From: Ophiodon elongatus
Taxonomy: Eukaryota; Chordata; Actinopteri; Perciformes; Hexagrammidae
DNA length: 64,000 nt
NCBI GenBank assembly: GCA_016806645.1
Contig: JACSYO010002063.1
Coordinates: 199,501 to 263,500, forward strand
Direction: 5' to 3'
In this document: piece by piece, positions 20,501-32,046 of the stretch
Layout of the letters: every line of letters starts with the position of its first letter
Numbering within the stretch: the stretch's first letter is position 1
The notes under the pieces: generated by a model
The model's input: only the letters and a program-made list of their open reading frames with translations
Told to the model about the DNA's origin: nothing
The model's database searches: none
Program-made: the position numbers and the translations under genes

Positions 20501-21329
20501 GGTCAAAGACCATGATCGGTAGACGCTCGTGGCACTGGACACACGCTGGGCAAAACCCAGCGACAGATTATCAAGCATGCAAATACAGCCCCATATAAAG
20601 ATTTCCACAGTCCTAAACAAGTTCTCAGTCAAATTAGGTTGAGTAAGTCTAACATCTGTGTCAATCCGAATGGATCTGAACAAACTCAGTATCCACCGTG
20701 ATCCCATGGGAGAAAATATTTGTAAGAAACAGTTACTTGAATTGATGCATTTGATTTCACGGAAATATAAAATTGTTTAGAAAATGATTATCTTGTGTCT
20801 ATCAAATTTGGTGTTGACAGTCAAAAAACTGAAAATAGAGCAAGAATCCATCATGATGGACGTTTATGGTCAAAGAAGCTTTTTGTAGAGCAACTTGAGT
20901 GTAGATCTGCACATCATATCCAGTTATGGGGCAGAATTTCACGCTTCTAGCTTGTTTCAGCCTTCAGGTTTGAACCCCAATAAGACTCAAAGTCTCGAGG
21001 CCAAATCGACCCACTGAGACTTTAATGCGCATTTGCAATGCTGTTTTTCCACGTTTTCCTTTAACTCTCTCTCTCTTTCCTTGTAGCTCCAGGAACATTT
21101 TGGCTGGGATGCCTTGAAGAAGGTGTTTGCTGCCTACCACAAGATGAGCAACTTTCCAAAGGACAACGACGGAAAGATGAACCTGTATGCCGTGACTTTC
21201 TCCCAGACTCTGGGGATGAACCTGTCTGGATTCTTTAAGGCCTGGGGCTGGCCCATTGAAAAAGCCACTGAGGAGAAACTCTCCAACCTGCCTCCCTGGA
21301 ATGACCACCCCATGGTCCAGTACAAATGA
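13361..21329 (+). CDS. tcaf: TCAF-like protein, copy 1 (TRPM8 channel-associated factor homologue, M60-like peptidase)
   Basis: Eleven coding exons with consistent phases: 13361-14007, 14469-14685, 14876-15167, 16562-16863, 16977-17151, 17581-17675, 18299-18509, 18755-18991, 19746-19969, 20127-20240 and 21087-21329. They give 918 residues, close to human TCAF1 (about 920). In mammals TCAF1/2 bind the cold channel TRPM8 and affect its trafficking and gating; a fish role is inference. Seen: two related N-terminal domains, one within exon 1 and one across exons 2-4, each with a GGxLIxGxAWxW-type motif; VCDSCP at 487-492; and a C-terminal M60/enhancin-like metallopeptidase region with zinc motif HELGH at 760-764 and a likely third ligand Glu779 in NTTEGT. 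There is no signal peptide and no clear membrane segment. The start ATG sits in CTCACCATG and is shared with copy 3. Exons closely resemble copy 2. Intron 10 carries a dead TCAF fragment. Confidence 0.93.
15168..16561 (+). other. Intron 3 of TCAF copy 1, unexplained content
   Basis: This intron is longer than its counterparts in copies 2 and 3 (about 700 and 1140 bases). The middle, 15500-16300, is relatively GC-balanced with several short open frames on both strands that I cannot assign to any protein. It may be a decayed insertion specific to this copy. Confidence 0.4.
17535..17580 (+). repeat. (TG)n tract abutting the acceptor of TCAF copy 1 exon 6
   Basis: About 20 TG units with one interruption run into TTTCAG. 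The exon begins at 17581, so the repeat takes the place of the usual pyrimidine tract. Confidence 0.95.
17696..18298 (+). other. Intron 6 of TCAF copy 1
   Basis: It contains a GC-rich segment (about 17720-18010) with overlapping open frames on both strands, and G-runs near 17800 and 18172. No protein family is recognised. It may be the remains of an inserted element. Confidence 0.4.
19355..19615 (+). repeat. Interspersed teleost repeat in intron 8 of TCAF copy 1
   Basis: The phrases AAAGCCCAATATCA, TTTGCCTCAGAGGGCT and GGATGGACAAAAGG belong to a repeat very common in percomorph genomes, recognised by memory. The class is uncertain. It has no counterpart in the equivalent introns of copies 2 and 3. 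Confidence 0.65.
20431..20878 (+). repeat. About 80-base direct repeats flanking the relic in intron 10
   Basis: Units near 20431-20510 and 20798-20878 both carry ATCAAATTTGGTGTTGA and CATCATGATGGA. The second unit continues into sequence shared with intron 10 of copy 2 (34424 onward). The TCAF relic lies between them. Confidence 0.7.
20518..20680 (+). pseudogene. TCAF exon-3 end plus intron relic inside intron 10 of copy 1
   Basis: The stretch starting CTCGTGGCACTGG resembles the [15 protein letters not shown] end of TCAF exon 3, best matched by copy 3 at 42470. It is followed by intron-like sequence also present at 25208 and, more weakly, near 42640-42690. It shares CACACGCTGGGCAAAACC with the dead exon at 25071. 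It cannot be translated as an intact exon. Confidence 0.6.
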
Positions 21330-24300
21330 ACTTCGGCTGATTAAAAATACAGATCGTTGGGTTCAATGAGGACCAAATTCTTGACATTGAGAATTTAATG
21401 GGTAATTTAATTAACTGACTCTCTTTTCTTCTATTCTTGGTGTATTCTTTCCGCATTTCTTTCCATATTTTCAAAAAGAAACCATAGTTGACCAGATATA
21501 TATAGTTTTTATATTCAACAGCTCCAAAAGTTTTATTTGTTTAATACTTCATACCAGGTGGGCTATACTATTTTAAAGTGAGTAGAAAACTTGTGAGACA
21601 GACCGGTCTTAACTCCTTAGCACTACCTCTGTCACCGGTGCTGTAGACGAGTTATTATAAACGAGTTATAGGGCGCAATATACAACATTCAGAGCATCAA
21701 ATATAGCATTAAATAACTATGATCTGTGTAAAGATATAGTGGAGCAATGGCGTCCTGACCAGAGAATGAAGTCGCTCTCCCTCTGTGTGTCGAAATCCGT
21801 AGCCGGTCCGGCTGTGCGTGCATGTGAGTGCACGTGAGTGCACGTGAGTGCACGTGAGTGCACGTGAGTCCATGTTTGTGTAGCTAGCTAACACCCGGTG
21901 CTCTGCACTGCGCTGATAGGCGGTTTCAGCTGATAACGCTGCCCCAACCAGCAGCGTTGTCATGGAAGCGTAACGTCCACCTTACACCTCTATCAGCTGT
22001 TGTTTGCACTGTCAATCATAGACTCTGAATAGAGAACCCTTAAAGTAATTTATAGGGTGAGAAGAAAAAAAACTTAGTGCTGTTTTAGGGTCATAATAAC
22101 ACTAGTTCACATTGAGATATGTGGATGTTTCTTGGGTGACTTCATCTTTCATTTGCTCTAATGATCACCTGTCACTTGTCTTTAATTCAACATTTGACTT
22201 GACTATTGTCAATACAAAAGACACTAATAAACATTTAATGCACCTCTCTGCTACTTATTTTTATTCATCTGTTTGTTCTTGAATGAGAAGAGATCTGTGG
22301 GATGAATCACTGTAGAATATATGATCAAATACACCATGTTCACACATGGAACTAAATATGTGGCTGGTACAGCATGTACGTAATATAGATAATAGTTTTT
22401 GTGGTTATTGTTAGGTTGTAATAAAATAAAATGACTTACACTTGTAAATAAGGAATGTCTATGTATAAATTACGATACTTAAAAAGGATAATTAATAAGG
22501 AATAGTGAGCCTTATGGGAAGGAGTATGCGTGACATAGAAGACAGCCACATTGAGTTTCTTACTTAGACTTAGTTCAGGTATGCATGGAATGAGATAGAG
22601 AGAGGGGGATGGATACTGAAGTCTCCTAGAGGAACACAAAGGGCAATAAAACAACTCCACTCGAGGGGGGTTGTTCTGCTGAACTCTACGAGAGGGGGGA
22701 GAGATGACTTCAAGTGCCATAAAGCCTGGGAGGGGCATATGCACCGACATGACCAATCCGAATGCTGATTCTAGCCATGTGAAACTTTAGCCGAATATAT
22801 GTTGTAAAACTGAACCAATGAGAGGCGACGATGCACATTTTCATTGGACTATATTACCAAATGTACTGGTCAGTTCGAGGCTCTCTTAGGTCAATGCGCA
22901 CAGACAGTTAACTCTCGCAGGCTGCTTTTACAGGCAGCTGTTGAGGCCCTGTGGCCTGCCATTGGCCTGCGATCCCTCAGCTGAGAATCATGCACTATAT
23001 TGCCAACTTTTATTAAATTGATTTTTATTATAACCAACTGAATCCAGAAATTCTCTTCCAAGTCTGCCCAAAGATGTTGAATACTATATCATTATACAGC
23101 TTGTTTGAATGTAAACTTTAAATTGCAATATCTATATGATTGATGATAGTTCCTGCTCACAGACGTGCTTATCCTTAAATCTAACAACATATATTCTTAA
23201 TAACATTTGCAAATGTAACATAGTGGAAAAGGTTCAGGCGTATCGCGCTAAATGGGAAAACTATGCCACTTGCTGTTGTAAATCTCTACCTCCATTGAGT
23301 AGCAGAAGCAAAGAACCTGGGCAATCCTCAAAGCAACTAGGTAATCTGTCTGTGGACAAAATTATGTTAACTAACTTGAAATATACATACAAGTTGATTC
23401 ACTAATGACCAGGAGCCCATTCCCGTTGACCTGTAGTTCAGTAGACTATATTCTGTGCTCCAAGACAGGAAGAGCAGACTTTAAGGGAATCTATTCGTGT
23501 GCAAGTTGTTTGCAGCCGTGACAGCAACATGCTGGTATTGTTTTGACCTTGGGAGTCTGCATGAGGTCATCACCACCACAGAGGCGGTTTTTAGTACTTT
23601 GCCAGATGTTTATATGTCTGTGGACAGATTTGTGACCTTGATGGCATCGCTACAGTGCAATATGCAGTCATGAAACTTTACAGGTGTGGAGTTGAGATTA
23701 AAATGAAGGTCAAATTTGAGACTGCAGTCATGCCAGCCTGTACGTTTTTTTTTCAGTGCGCGTATGCACGAGGCATTACGGTAAGCGCATGTAAGAATTA
23801 ACTTCAAAATAAGAGTAAAGTTCCGGTGAACGTGATAGGACATGTCACATTAATTTAATAAGTCAGTCAATACGTCTGTAAATCATAGATAAATTTATTC
23901 AAACATGAAAAATATAAATAAAAAGATACATTAATAAATTAAACTAAATGAATGAAACATTTTACATTTTATAAATGCATACTTAAAAAAACAATAATAA
24001 TTACCACAAAAAATTGTATTTCCATTGTGTGAATACTAACCGAATATCGATAGCACCTTGGAAGGTACCTCTTCCAATGTCAGGACATTCTGATGTTGAA
24101 TTTCAAAATGAAAGCCAGAGAAAATCACATTCATTAGCCAATTTACCTCTAAATTCAAATTAGATTTGAAAGGAAATGGTCCATAGTTAGAAACTAATTT
24201 AATTTCAGATTAATAGTAGACAACCTGAATGTGTCACTCAGAGACAATCAAGACATTCTGATGTAGAATTTAAAAATTAGTTTGAGGATGGGCGTGGTCC

Positions 24301-24500
24301 AAGCAAGGGTGACAAACTCACACACTTTACGCACCCTGGACCGATTTGACGTTGTGGCAGGTGTTGTATCTCAAGATTGTCTCTCTTCTTTAGGCCCCAT
24401 CCACAGCAGGACATTGCTTTGCTCCCATGCCTGTATTCCTGTCTGTGTCTCCAAGGGCGACCGTCATCTACTGGTAATATACTGATTATATATAAGTACC
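21330..24500. other. Intergenic region after TCAF copy 1
   Basis: The first 90 bases after the stop are closely similar to the region after the stop of copy 2, so they belong to the duplicated unit. Beyond that I see an E-box tandem repeat at 21821-21870 and unassigned sequence at 22430-23080 that could be LTR-derived (weak impression only). There is also AT-rich DNA with the phrase GACATTCTGATGT twice, at 24083 and 24250. No supported gene. Confidence 0.5.
21821..21870. repeat. 10-base tandem repeat with four CACGTG E-boxes
   Basis: Five units of CACGTGAGTG type. The first has CATGTG; the next four each have the palindrome CACGTG at 21831, 21841, 21851 and 21861. Confidence 0.9.
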
Positions 24501-24527
24501 TCATAAAACGAAAGTTACGAAGGTAAC

Positions 24528-24742
24528 TACGGTTCTATGAATCCTGGATGACCGCCAGAGGCAGTGCTTAACCTACCGGGTATAAGTTCCAGCGTCATCC
24601 TGTACCCTTATACCTGGCTGGGGGTCATCCGAGGTCACAGGTGACTTTGTTGATATGAAGACTCGACCTGCGCGTGCGCGAGACGGAAGATATCCAGTGT
24701 TAAGCACCGCCTCTGGCGGTCAGTAAGGATGAAATAGAACCC
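24528..24742. mobile_element. Terminal-inverted-repeat element, MITE-like
   Basis: The left end GGTTCTAT plus TGACCGCCAGAGGCAGTGCT is mirrored at the right end (GTTAAGCACCGCCTCTGGCG, then ATAGAACC). This gives imperfect inverted repeats of about 45 bases around a roughly 125-base centre without coding capacity. The target duplication is not clear. Confidence 0.6.
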
Positions 24743-24888
24743 CACCTCAAATATTCCAAACTATCCTTTGAAGGCCACTAGTAGTTCCTGTGCTTTCAGG
24801 TATCTGCAGTGTGCTAAATAATGTTCCATATTGTTCTGCCAAATCATTTCACATGATTACTGTCTCTTGTGAAATAACTCTTTTTATT

Positions 24889-25320
24889 ACAGAGACCATG
24901 CCGTCGGTTGGCTGGACCGAGGACAGAAGGGGGTGCTTGGTGTTGTGCCAAAGCTCAAACTTCTCAGTGAGTCAGGGTTAAAGCATGAGGAAACGGAGAA
25001 CTGAGTGTATTTGTGTGCACAGCGTACAGCGATGATCATGTGGAGGAAATCCAAGACTTTGTGATCGCAAACACACGCTGGGCAAAACCTAGATTTCTCA
25101 GGTATGATAACACCCCACATGAGTTTTATTTCAATATCAACCTACTGGCAAATGTACCGGCACAATGATACAGGATGACAGATGTTGGCTTTGCCACTTA
25201 TCAGCATGCTTATCAAGCATGCGAATACAGCTCCACATAAAGACTTCCACAGTCCTGAACAAGTTCTCAGGCAAATTAGGTTGAGTAAGTCTAAGACTTC
25301 CGTCTAGGTTTTTGAATCTC
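24889..25320 (+). pseudogene. Fourth TCAF unit: dead exon 3 with adjoining intron
   Basis: Reads as TCAF exon 3, with an acceptor-like CAG at 24891 and codons for GWLDRGQKGVLGVVPK and [11 protein letters not shown] deletion of about ten bases relative to copy 3 puts a TGA in frame near 25004. A second deletion removes the GGGLLIGG part near 25062. The exon still ends with a donor-like CAG|GTATGA at 25102. It resembles copy 3 (42260-42518) more than copies 1 or 2. No other exons of this unit were seen nearby. Confidence 0.85.
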
Positions 25321-25689
25321 CTACTCTGTTTCATTTAGCAAAGGATCATAAAACACAGTGAGTCCTGTTGTAACCAAGTCTGTGCATTGATATTATCTGG
25401 GAAGTAGATCAGGCCTGAAAGTGTACGCAAAAAGCAAGCAAACATATGCAGTATTTTATCTAAAGCTGTCTGTTTGGATAGTTAATATATGATAATTTGA
25501 ATTTTGCCTCATGAACTTGATGCTTTGAACGCCGGGTTCATATTTAACCTGATGTAAATGCAGCGCCTGTGTTACTGTGTGTTTTTTAACACAGAGTCTT
25601 GGCAGAAAGGTGTTCGTGACGTGTGATCTTTCCTAATCTTGCTGTAGCCAATAGGCTGTTCGGACTGAAGTCTTTCCCTTTTTACTGCT

Positions 25690-26097
25690 ATTGTTCTCAT
25701 ATATATTGACTCCTCTCTCCTGCGAGGAAGTATTCCTGGACGAGTGCCTACTTGGGAAGCTATTGTGTTTTAATACAAGCACAAAGCAAGTTTATCTTTC
25801 AGGTAAAAATCTAATTTTCTGCTTTGTGTTGTTTTTGTTTGTGATGAGCTTTTTGGTAATACCATATCTTTGTTAAATTCTTTTTTTTTTTTATCTCTGA
25901 AGCTGAATTTGCAGATTAATTGTTAATTGTTTGTTGTTCTAAAGCCATCTTTCATGCTTTTATTTGTGTTTTTAATCTCTGTCAGCTATCGCTCTTCTCC
26001 CACAGGAAAGTCTGACATACTCTGACATTACAGCACAGCATCTGACTCAGCACAGCTTTATTTTGCTCTTAATTTTCGGAGTACAGTCCTTTTCACC
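25690..26097 (+). promoter_or_regulatory. Leader exon, intron and 5' UTR of TCAF copy 2
   Basis: TATATAT near 25699, a leader ending at the donor CTTTCAG|GTAAAA (25802/25803), an acceptor CCCACAG at 26005, and an untranslated stretch to the ATG at 26098. The donor region is homologous to copy 1, while the leader just before the ATG is not. Confidence 0.5.
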
Positions 26098-29000
26098 ATG
26101 TCCAACCAGCCCATTAAAAACCACCATGAAGGGGCCTATATGTCCCTGATGAGAGGCTTGAGAGAGCTGGACCTCCATGGCTCCTGTGTTCCCAGTGACC
26201 TGGTGCTGATTGGAGACCACGCCTTTCCTTTAGCAATGAACAGCAAAGGCCAGGTCCTGATGGCAGCCTCTCTGTACGGCCGTGGGAGGATCGTGGTCCT
26301 GGGTCATGAGGGCTACCTGACCACCTTTCCTGCTCTGGTAGAGAACGCTCTGACCTGGCTGAGAGGAGACGGATCCAACAACCTGTCTGTGGGGGTCCAC
26401 AAACAGGCCAAGAAAGCTGTTGATAATCTCTGCAAATCCAGTTTCCAAGTCACAGTTGTTGGGGCCTTTAGTGACAATCCGGGGGTCGGTGTGTACGTGA
26501 CAGACGCCTACAGCGTTGGTGCAGACGCGAAGGACCTGGTGGCTTTTCTGAAAGCTGGAGGAGGAGTGCTGATCGCAGGGCAGGCGTGGAGCTGGGCTGC
26601 ACAGCACCCTAAGGAGAACACACTGCTTCAGTTTGAAGGGAATAAGGTTTCTGGTGTGGCAGGAATCTACTTCTCTGAGCAGTACGGTGAGGCAGAGTGC
26701 CTGCCTGTCTACCCACAGATCCCATCCTCCTGGATGGCCGTAGTGTGAGTGTTTACTTCTTTTTCTTTGAAAATTTGAAAAGGTGAAATAGCAGCATTTC
26801 TGTGAATCTCTAACGTTCTCCGGAAATTTGGTTCAATCTTTTAAGTTCAATTAAGAACTTGAATATAACAAAACAAGACAATGAGATTCTACAGCTATGC
26901 TAACAGATCCTTGTGGCTGTATTTAGGCTTTGAGCTAAATGTTACATCAGCATGATATCTTGTTCAGAATGTTTAGTGGGTATAATATTTACCATCTTAA
27001 TTTAGCATGCAATTTTTTGTCTAATGAACACTGTGTGTACCAAAAGTCATCCTAATCCATCTTCTATGTGTCATGGGAAGACATTGTTCAAAGTAGTTAG
27101 AATTTAGGTCACAATATGATGGTGCTATGGTCAGCAAAGATTATCTGTATAAAAATGAATGATACAGATGTGAGAGGTGGTTCTTTCATTTTCCTGCATT
27201 TGTGGTATTTTGCTGCCGTTTGTTTTGAGTAAGTGAGATAAAGAGAATCTTTGTTCAAGATGAAAACCGAATAGGCTGTGTAGCAATTTGAAAGGGCAGG
27301 CACGTTAAAAAAAATACTTAGCAGGTGATTGGATGAACCATCCGTCAATCAAACTCCTGCCGAAGTCAGTTGTGAGAAGAGTGAAAACGTCTTTTTGTCT
27401 ATTTGCTCTTTTTTCTATAAAGAAGTAGTCTCCAATTCTGATATAACTGATGCTAATGCAGCATTCATGCAAAGTTCTTTAGGACATTGTTGTTGGTAAT
27501 TTCTCCTCTCTCCCTTTTCAAATACAGAACCGGTAAGGATTTTAAGGACGACTTAGAGTCCTTACTCCAAGGGGTGTCAGAATTTGACCTCCAGAATGGG
27601 GTGCTAGCCTCTGAGGTCCTGGTCCACGGCCCACTAGCCTTTCCTATTGGTACCACCGAGGATGGAAGAGCTTTCTTGGCTGGAGCCTACTATGGGCAGG
27701 GACGGGTTGTTGTGATCTCACACGAACGACTCCTGAAACGAGAGGTAACGTTTTAATTTGTAAATATTGTTTTCTTTCAAATTTAAACCAAAGTATGGGG
27801 ACTACTGAATGGTTTGAGTATGGAAATTATGTAAGTCACATGCTAAGGCCTTCGCAGTCACTAAATCGCAGTCCAAACACTAAAAGAGGGAATAAGAGTG
27901 TCTCTCCAGAGACTTTACACACCTTACGACAACATTTATTTTGGGTTTTCCTTTCATTTGTCACCCATCTGTGTATTATAATATAGTACATCATATTATA
28001 ATATGATAATTTAGGTAAAGTAACTGAGAGAGAATGTCTGTTCTAGGCTGATCAAGTGAATTAAAAGCACAACAAATCAATTGAGTATTACATTAAAGCT
28101 AAAAATCAAAGTAATTTTGCCAGAACGTTTTCTTGCTTGACTACCAGCAGTTGGCAATTTTTTTTATGTGATTAATAAACTGCTGTCTTTTTTGGAAAAA
28201 TGTTCATCACAGACACTTGCTCCTTTTTGGAACAATGCCATTGATTGGTTGGACGAAGGCCGGAATGGGGTCGTTGGCGTAGTTCCAGATCTCAACGAAG
28301 CCTTTGACCTCTTCAGCAAGTCAAAGTTAAATTGTGAGAAGACAAACTTCAGGGAAGACCTGAGTGTATTTGTGTGTACAGCATATAGCGAAGAACATAT
28401 GGAGGAAATCCAAGACTTTGTGGCAGAGGGAGGAGGCCTGCTGATTGGTGGACATGCCTGGTACTGGGCACAGACTCACATTTCGAAAAACCCAATGACA
28501 GATTTCTCAGGTACGATGATGTGCCACAAGAGTTTTAATGCTGTCAATTTCAATCCATGATAATATAACATATTTATTTATTGATTTTATTTGTCAGGGA
28601 AAATGTATGAAATTTAAATGTAAAAGTTACCATTTGACATGTTATACCAGAGCTAGCTTAAATCATATTTCCACCTTCACAATCACTACATGGAGATACA
28701 TAGAGGCACATCAAGCACAAGGAATTTAGGTCCAAGGGCACATTTAAGGGCACGGTATTCTTGAGATAAAGTTTTTTGTCAGATCATGTGTAACATCAGA
28801 AACCCCCTTTCCAACGGCAGAGTCGGAGCCAGTTGGGTCACGGGAATGACCCAACTGGCACTGGCATCTCCATCTACTTCAGGTTAGATGGCGCTTGTGG
28901 GATTATTCTCAGACTACTAGGGACAGAGCATACTGTAAGAGGTGGGCTGGTTTAGCGCCCCATAAACAAACACACAAATGCAGAGGTAGTAATGATCTTT

Positions 29001-32000
29001 ACTTTTAAAAGAGTAGGCACACGGACTAAACAAGCACAGCATCTAGAGGAAGCTAAACAGGCAGCTGAACTAAAATTAAACACCGGGACTAAGACGAGAC
29101 AGAACGGACACTCTGGTGAAGGCATATCTAAAGAAAGAAGGTTGACTATTGTTTTATGAGATGACAGACCTGCATAAACATGGCCATCAAACTGATTTAT
29201 TGTCTTTCAGGAAACAAGATCCTGAACAAAATGGGCTTGAGCCTGCTGGAGAATATAATCATGGAAGGTACCTACAAGGCCCCTGTGCCCAGCCAGGCTA
29301 TCAAAGACACCTACCACTTCCGCCACCTTTTGAACCGCTTCGCTGGTCATGTCAACAAGGGGAAGGAACTAACAGAGCGCGAGGAAGAATACTTCAAAAA
29401 GCTGGGTAGAGACTGTACAAACTACGTGAACATCAAGCCTCATGACAGCTTCTCCTACACACAGGTGGTGTCCACACTCACCGACATCATGAAGAAGTTG
29501 GGCATGCCACAGGTGGGGAGTGAATTACTTTTTATTCTGTGATTGTGATCTGTGATAGTTTGTGGGAAAGGAGAATGGTCCTTTTTCTTCATGTAGGGGT
29601 GGACAGTATAAAAGATATAATGAGTACACTGCTATGAATTTACCCTCTAGTATTCATTTTGACTATACAGGCTGACCGAGATGCACCTATTGATCAGTTT
29701 TCAGCCGATTGGCCGTTTCGTATTTGTATTTTTTGCCGGTCACATTTAAAAACGCGTGCCGCCGCTGACAGATGATAGTTTTACTTCGGCACACAGCGGC
29801 AGAGACAGTAATTTCACAGCCACTCACACTCCAGGTGTCGGTGAGTGAAGAAGACATAAAATTCACAACTGCCAAAAATGTCCAAAGTCCAAAATGAGAC
29901 GTGGAGGAACAAGCTTAAAAACACATGGACCAACTAACATAATCAGACACTTATTATATTGAAATTCATTCCCATGCATGCTGAGTTATCACAGTGACCG
30001 GCTTGTCTGCTGACGGCACGGAGCGAAACAAGGTCAACAGAGGTTGAGTTGATTTGCATGGTGCGTTCAGGCTCTACTCAGTAAAAATTATTTTAATTAT
30101 TAAATATTTTAATTATAATTAAAATATTATTGGGCGAAGGTAAATTATGACACTATCATATGTTCAAATGCAATCTTGTAAAATGTAGTTTTTGGCTCGA
30201 AATTTGAATAAATACAGTTGTGTGAAGGAGATGTTTTTACAGTAATAAAAAGATAGATATTAGAGAGGCAATTGTGTCCTGTTTAACATCCTAACAATAG
30301 CTCTAAACAGCTTATAATACATAATTAAAACTACTAATGCCAAGATTTTTTTAACCAAATTATTTAAATACATATACAATCATGTATTTCCTATTTTGAA
30401 ATGTGTGTTTTCTGCAGAAAACCACTAAAGATGACAATAACAAAATAATAAGATAAACATTTACAATTTTTACAGTTTACATTGACTTCGGGATGGTTGA
30501 AATTATGCAATGGAGTTGCCATACCAGTGCTCTACCCCCTAGAAAAATGTATATTAACATTTTAGGAAGAATCAATACACAGTCAGGGCAGTGTGTCAGT
30601 TAAGTATTTGGACTGTGACACAATTTTTCGAAATTTTGCCTCTTTACGCAAATGATTTGAACTGAACCAGTCAATATTTGGTCAATTACTTCCGAGCCTC
30701 TGAAAATGGGGATGACTGTGAACATGGCTGTCATTCCTAAACTGTTAATGTGATGTTTTTGTTATATCCATTGAACTAAAGTTGAAAATCTACACTTCAA
30801 CCAAATATTGACCGCTTCAGTTCGAATCATTTGGAGTTGCGTAAAGAGGCAACATTTTGAAAAACTGTGTCACAGTACAAATACTTATGGCCCTGACTGT
30901 ACCCTGATACCGCCCAGCTCTAGTTTCTGGCTTTCACTGTCTAGAGAGGTAAATATTAGAGTCAGTTACCTTGTACTTATAAGTTGAAGGGGCAGCAATA
31001 ACAACACTCTCTTGTCTAAATAGTTGTACAAAAGGAACAGTACCACCAATAGGACCATATTATGTCGTAATGGGGCTCTGTTAAAACATACATCATTCAT
31101 TTTAAGGTATGTGACAGCTGTCCTGTGAAGAGTCCCAGAGAGCACCTACTCCTCAGTGTGGGGACAGAGCTGTATACGGTTTGCCCAAATCCTGATGCTC
31201 TCCTGCCCTACCTCATCAAGGACAACCCCTTGATGCCAGTCGTCTACAACCGCAAAATCAAGATTAATGTTAACACAGCAGGTCAGACCTCGTTGTTGTG
31301 GTCCAATGCATGACGGAAATATGATTATAACTGTATTTGCAGAACTGTTATTGTTCCAACGTAATGTTTGTGCACAACTGAATATATATTGCAGTAATCT
31401 TTGTTCTTTGCGTTGCATTAATATGCAGATCTTGTGTGTATCTGTGTATGTGTGTCAGAAGGGGAGGAGTGGATCAGTACAGGTCTGTACCTCTCTCCGG
31501 GTATGAAGACCTACATGGCCACACCAGCAGAGATTGCCAACAAAGGATGGGAGGTGAAGTTCACAAAGTCAAATCAGAGTTATCAAACATCATTGATTAA
31601 CAAATTCGGCCAATCACTAATACATATCCCATCCATCCATCCATCCATCCATCCATCCATCTATCCATCCATCCATCCTTCCAATCATACATGTAACTCT
31701 ATAACAAAATATACTGCACTTTTCACAAAGTCATTCATAAAGCAGTAACACATATTCCATGTCCTCCTTAGATCCAGATCGGTTGTCAAACAGACATTCT
31801 GAATGCTGAAGAATTGAAGAGAGCGCCGTGTGTTTACGAGAGATTTCCTGTTACCTCAGAGATGATGCAGGTGTGGAACCTGTGGGGGGGACTCATCTAC
31901 CTGGTGGCTCCACCCAATACAAAGGTGGAGGGGGTAGAGGCCACAGTGCAGATGGCTGTACCTGCGCCATACTATAAGTCTGGTGAGTCTGTGGTGGGTG

Positions 32001-32006
32001 ACACTG

Positions 32007-32046
<40 letters not shown>

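Noticed and set aside
20964..21308. Minus-strand frames over the last TCAF exon (also 34953-35309 and 50306-50599)
   Set aside because: Antisense shadows of the coding last exon.
21821..21870. CRISPR-like regular repeat
   Set aside because: The units are contiguous 10-mers without spacers, in a vertebrate genome. It is a minisatellite with E-boxes.
22430..23080. Possible solo LTR after TCAF copy 1
   Set aside because: There was an impression of LTR-like composition, but no TG/CA ends or target duplication could be located, so it is mentioned only in the intergenic entry.
29680..29940. Possible hAT-type element in TCAF copy 2 intron 4
   Set aside because: The phrases looked transposon-like, but no terminal repeats or transposase frame could be verified.
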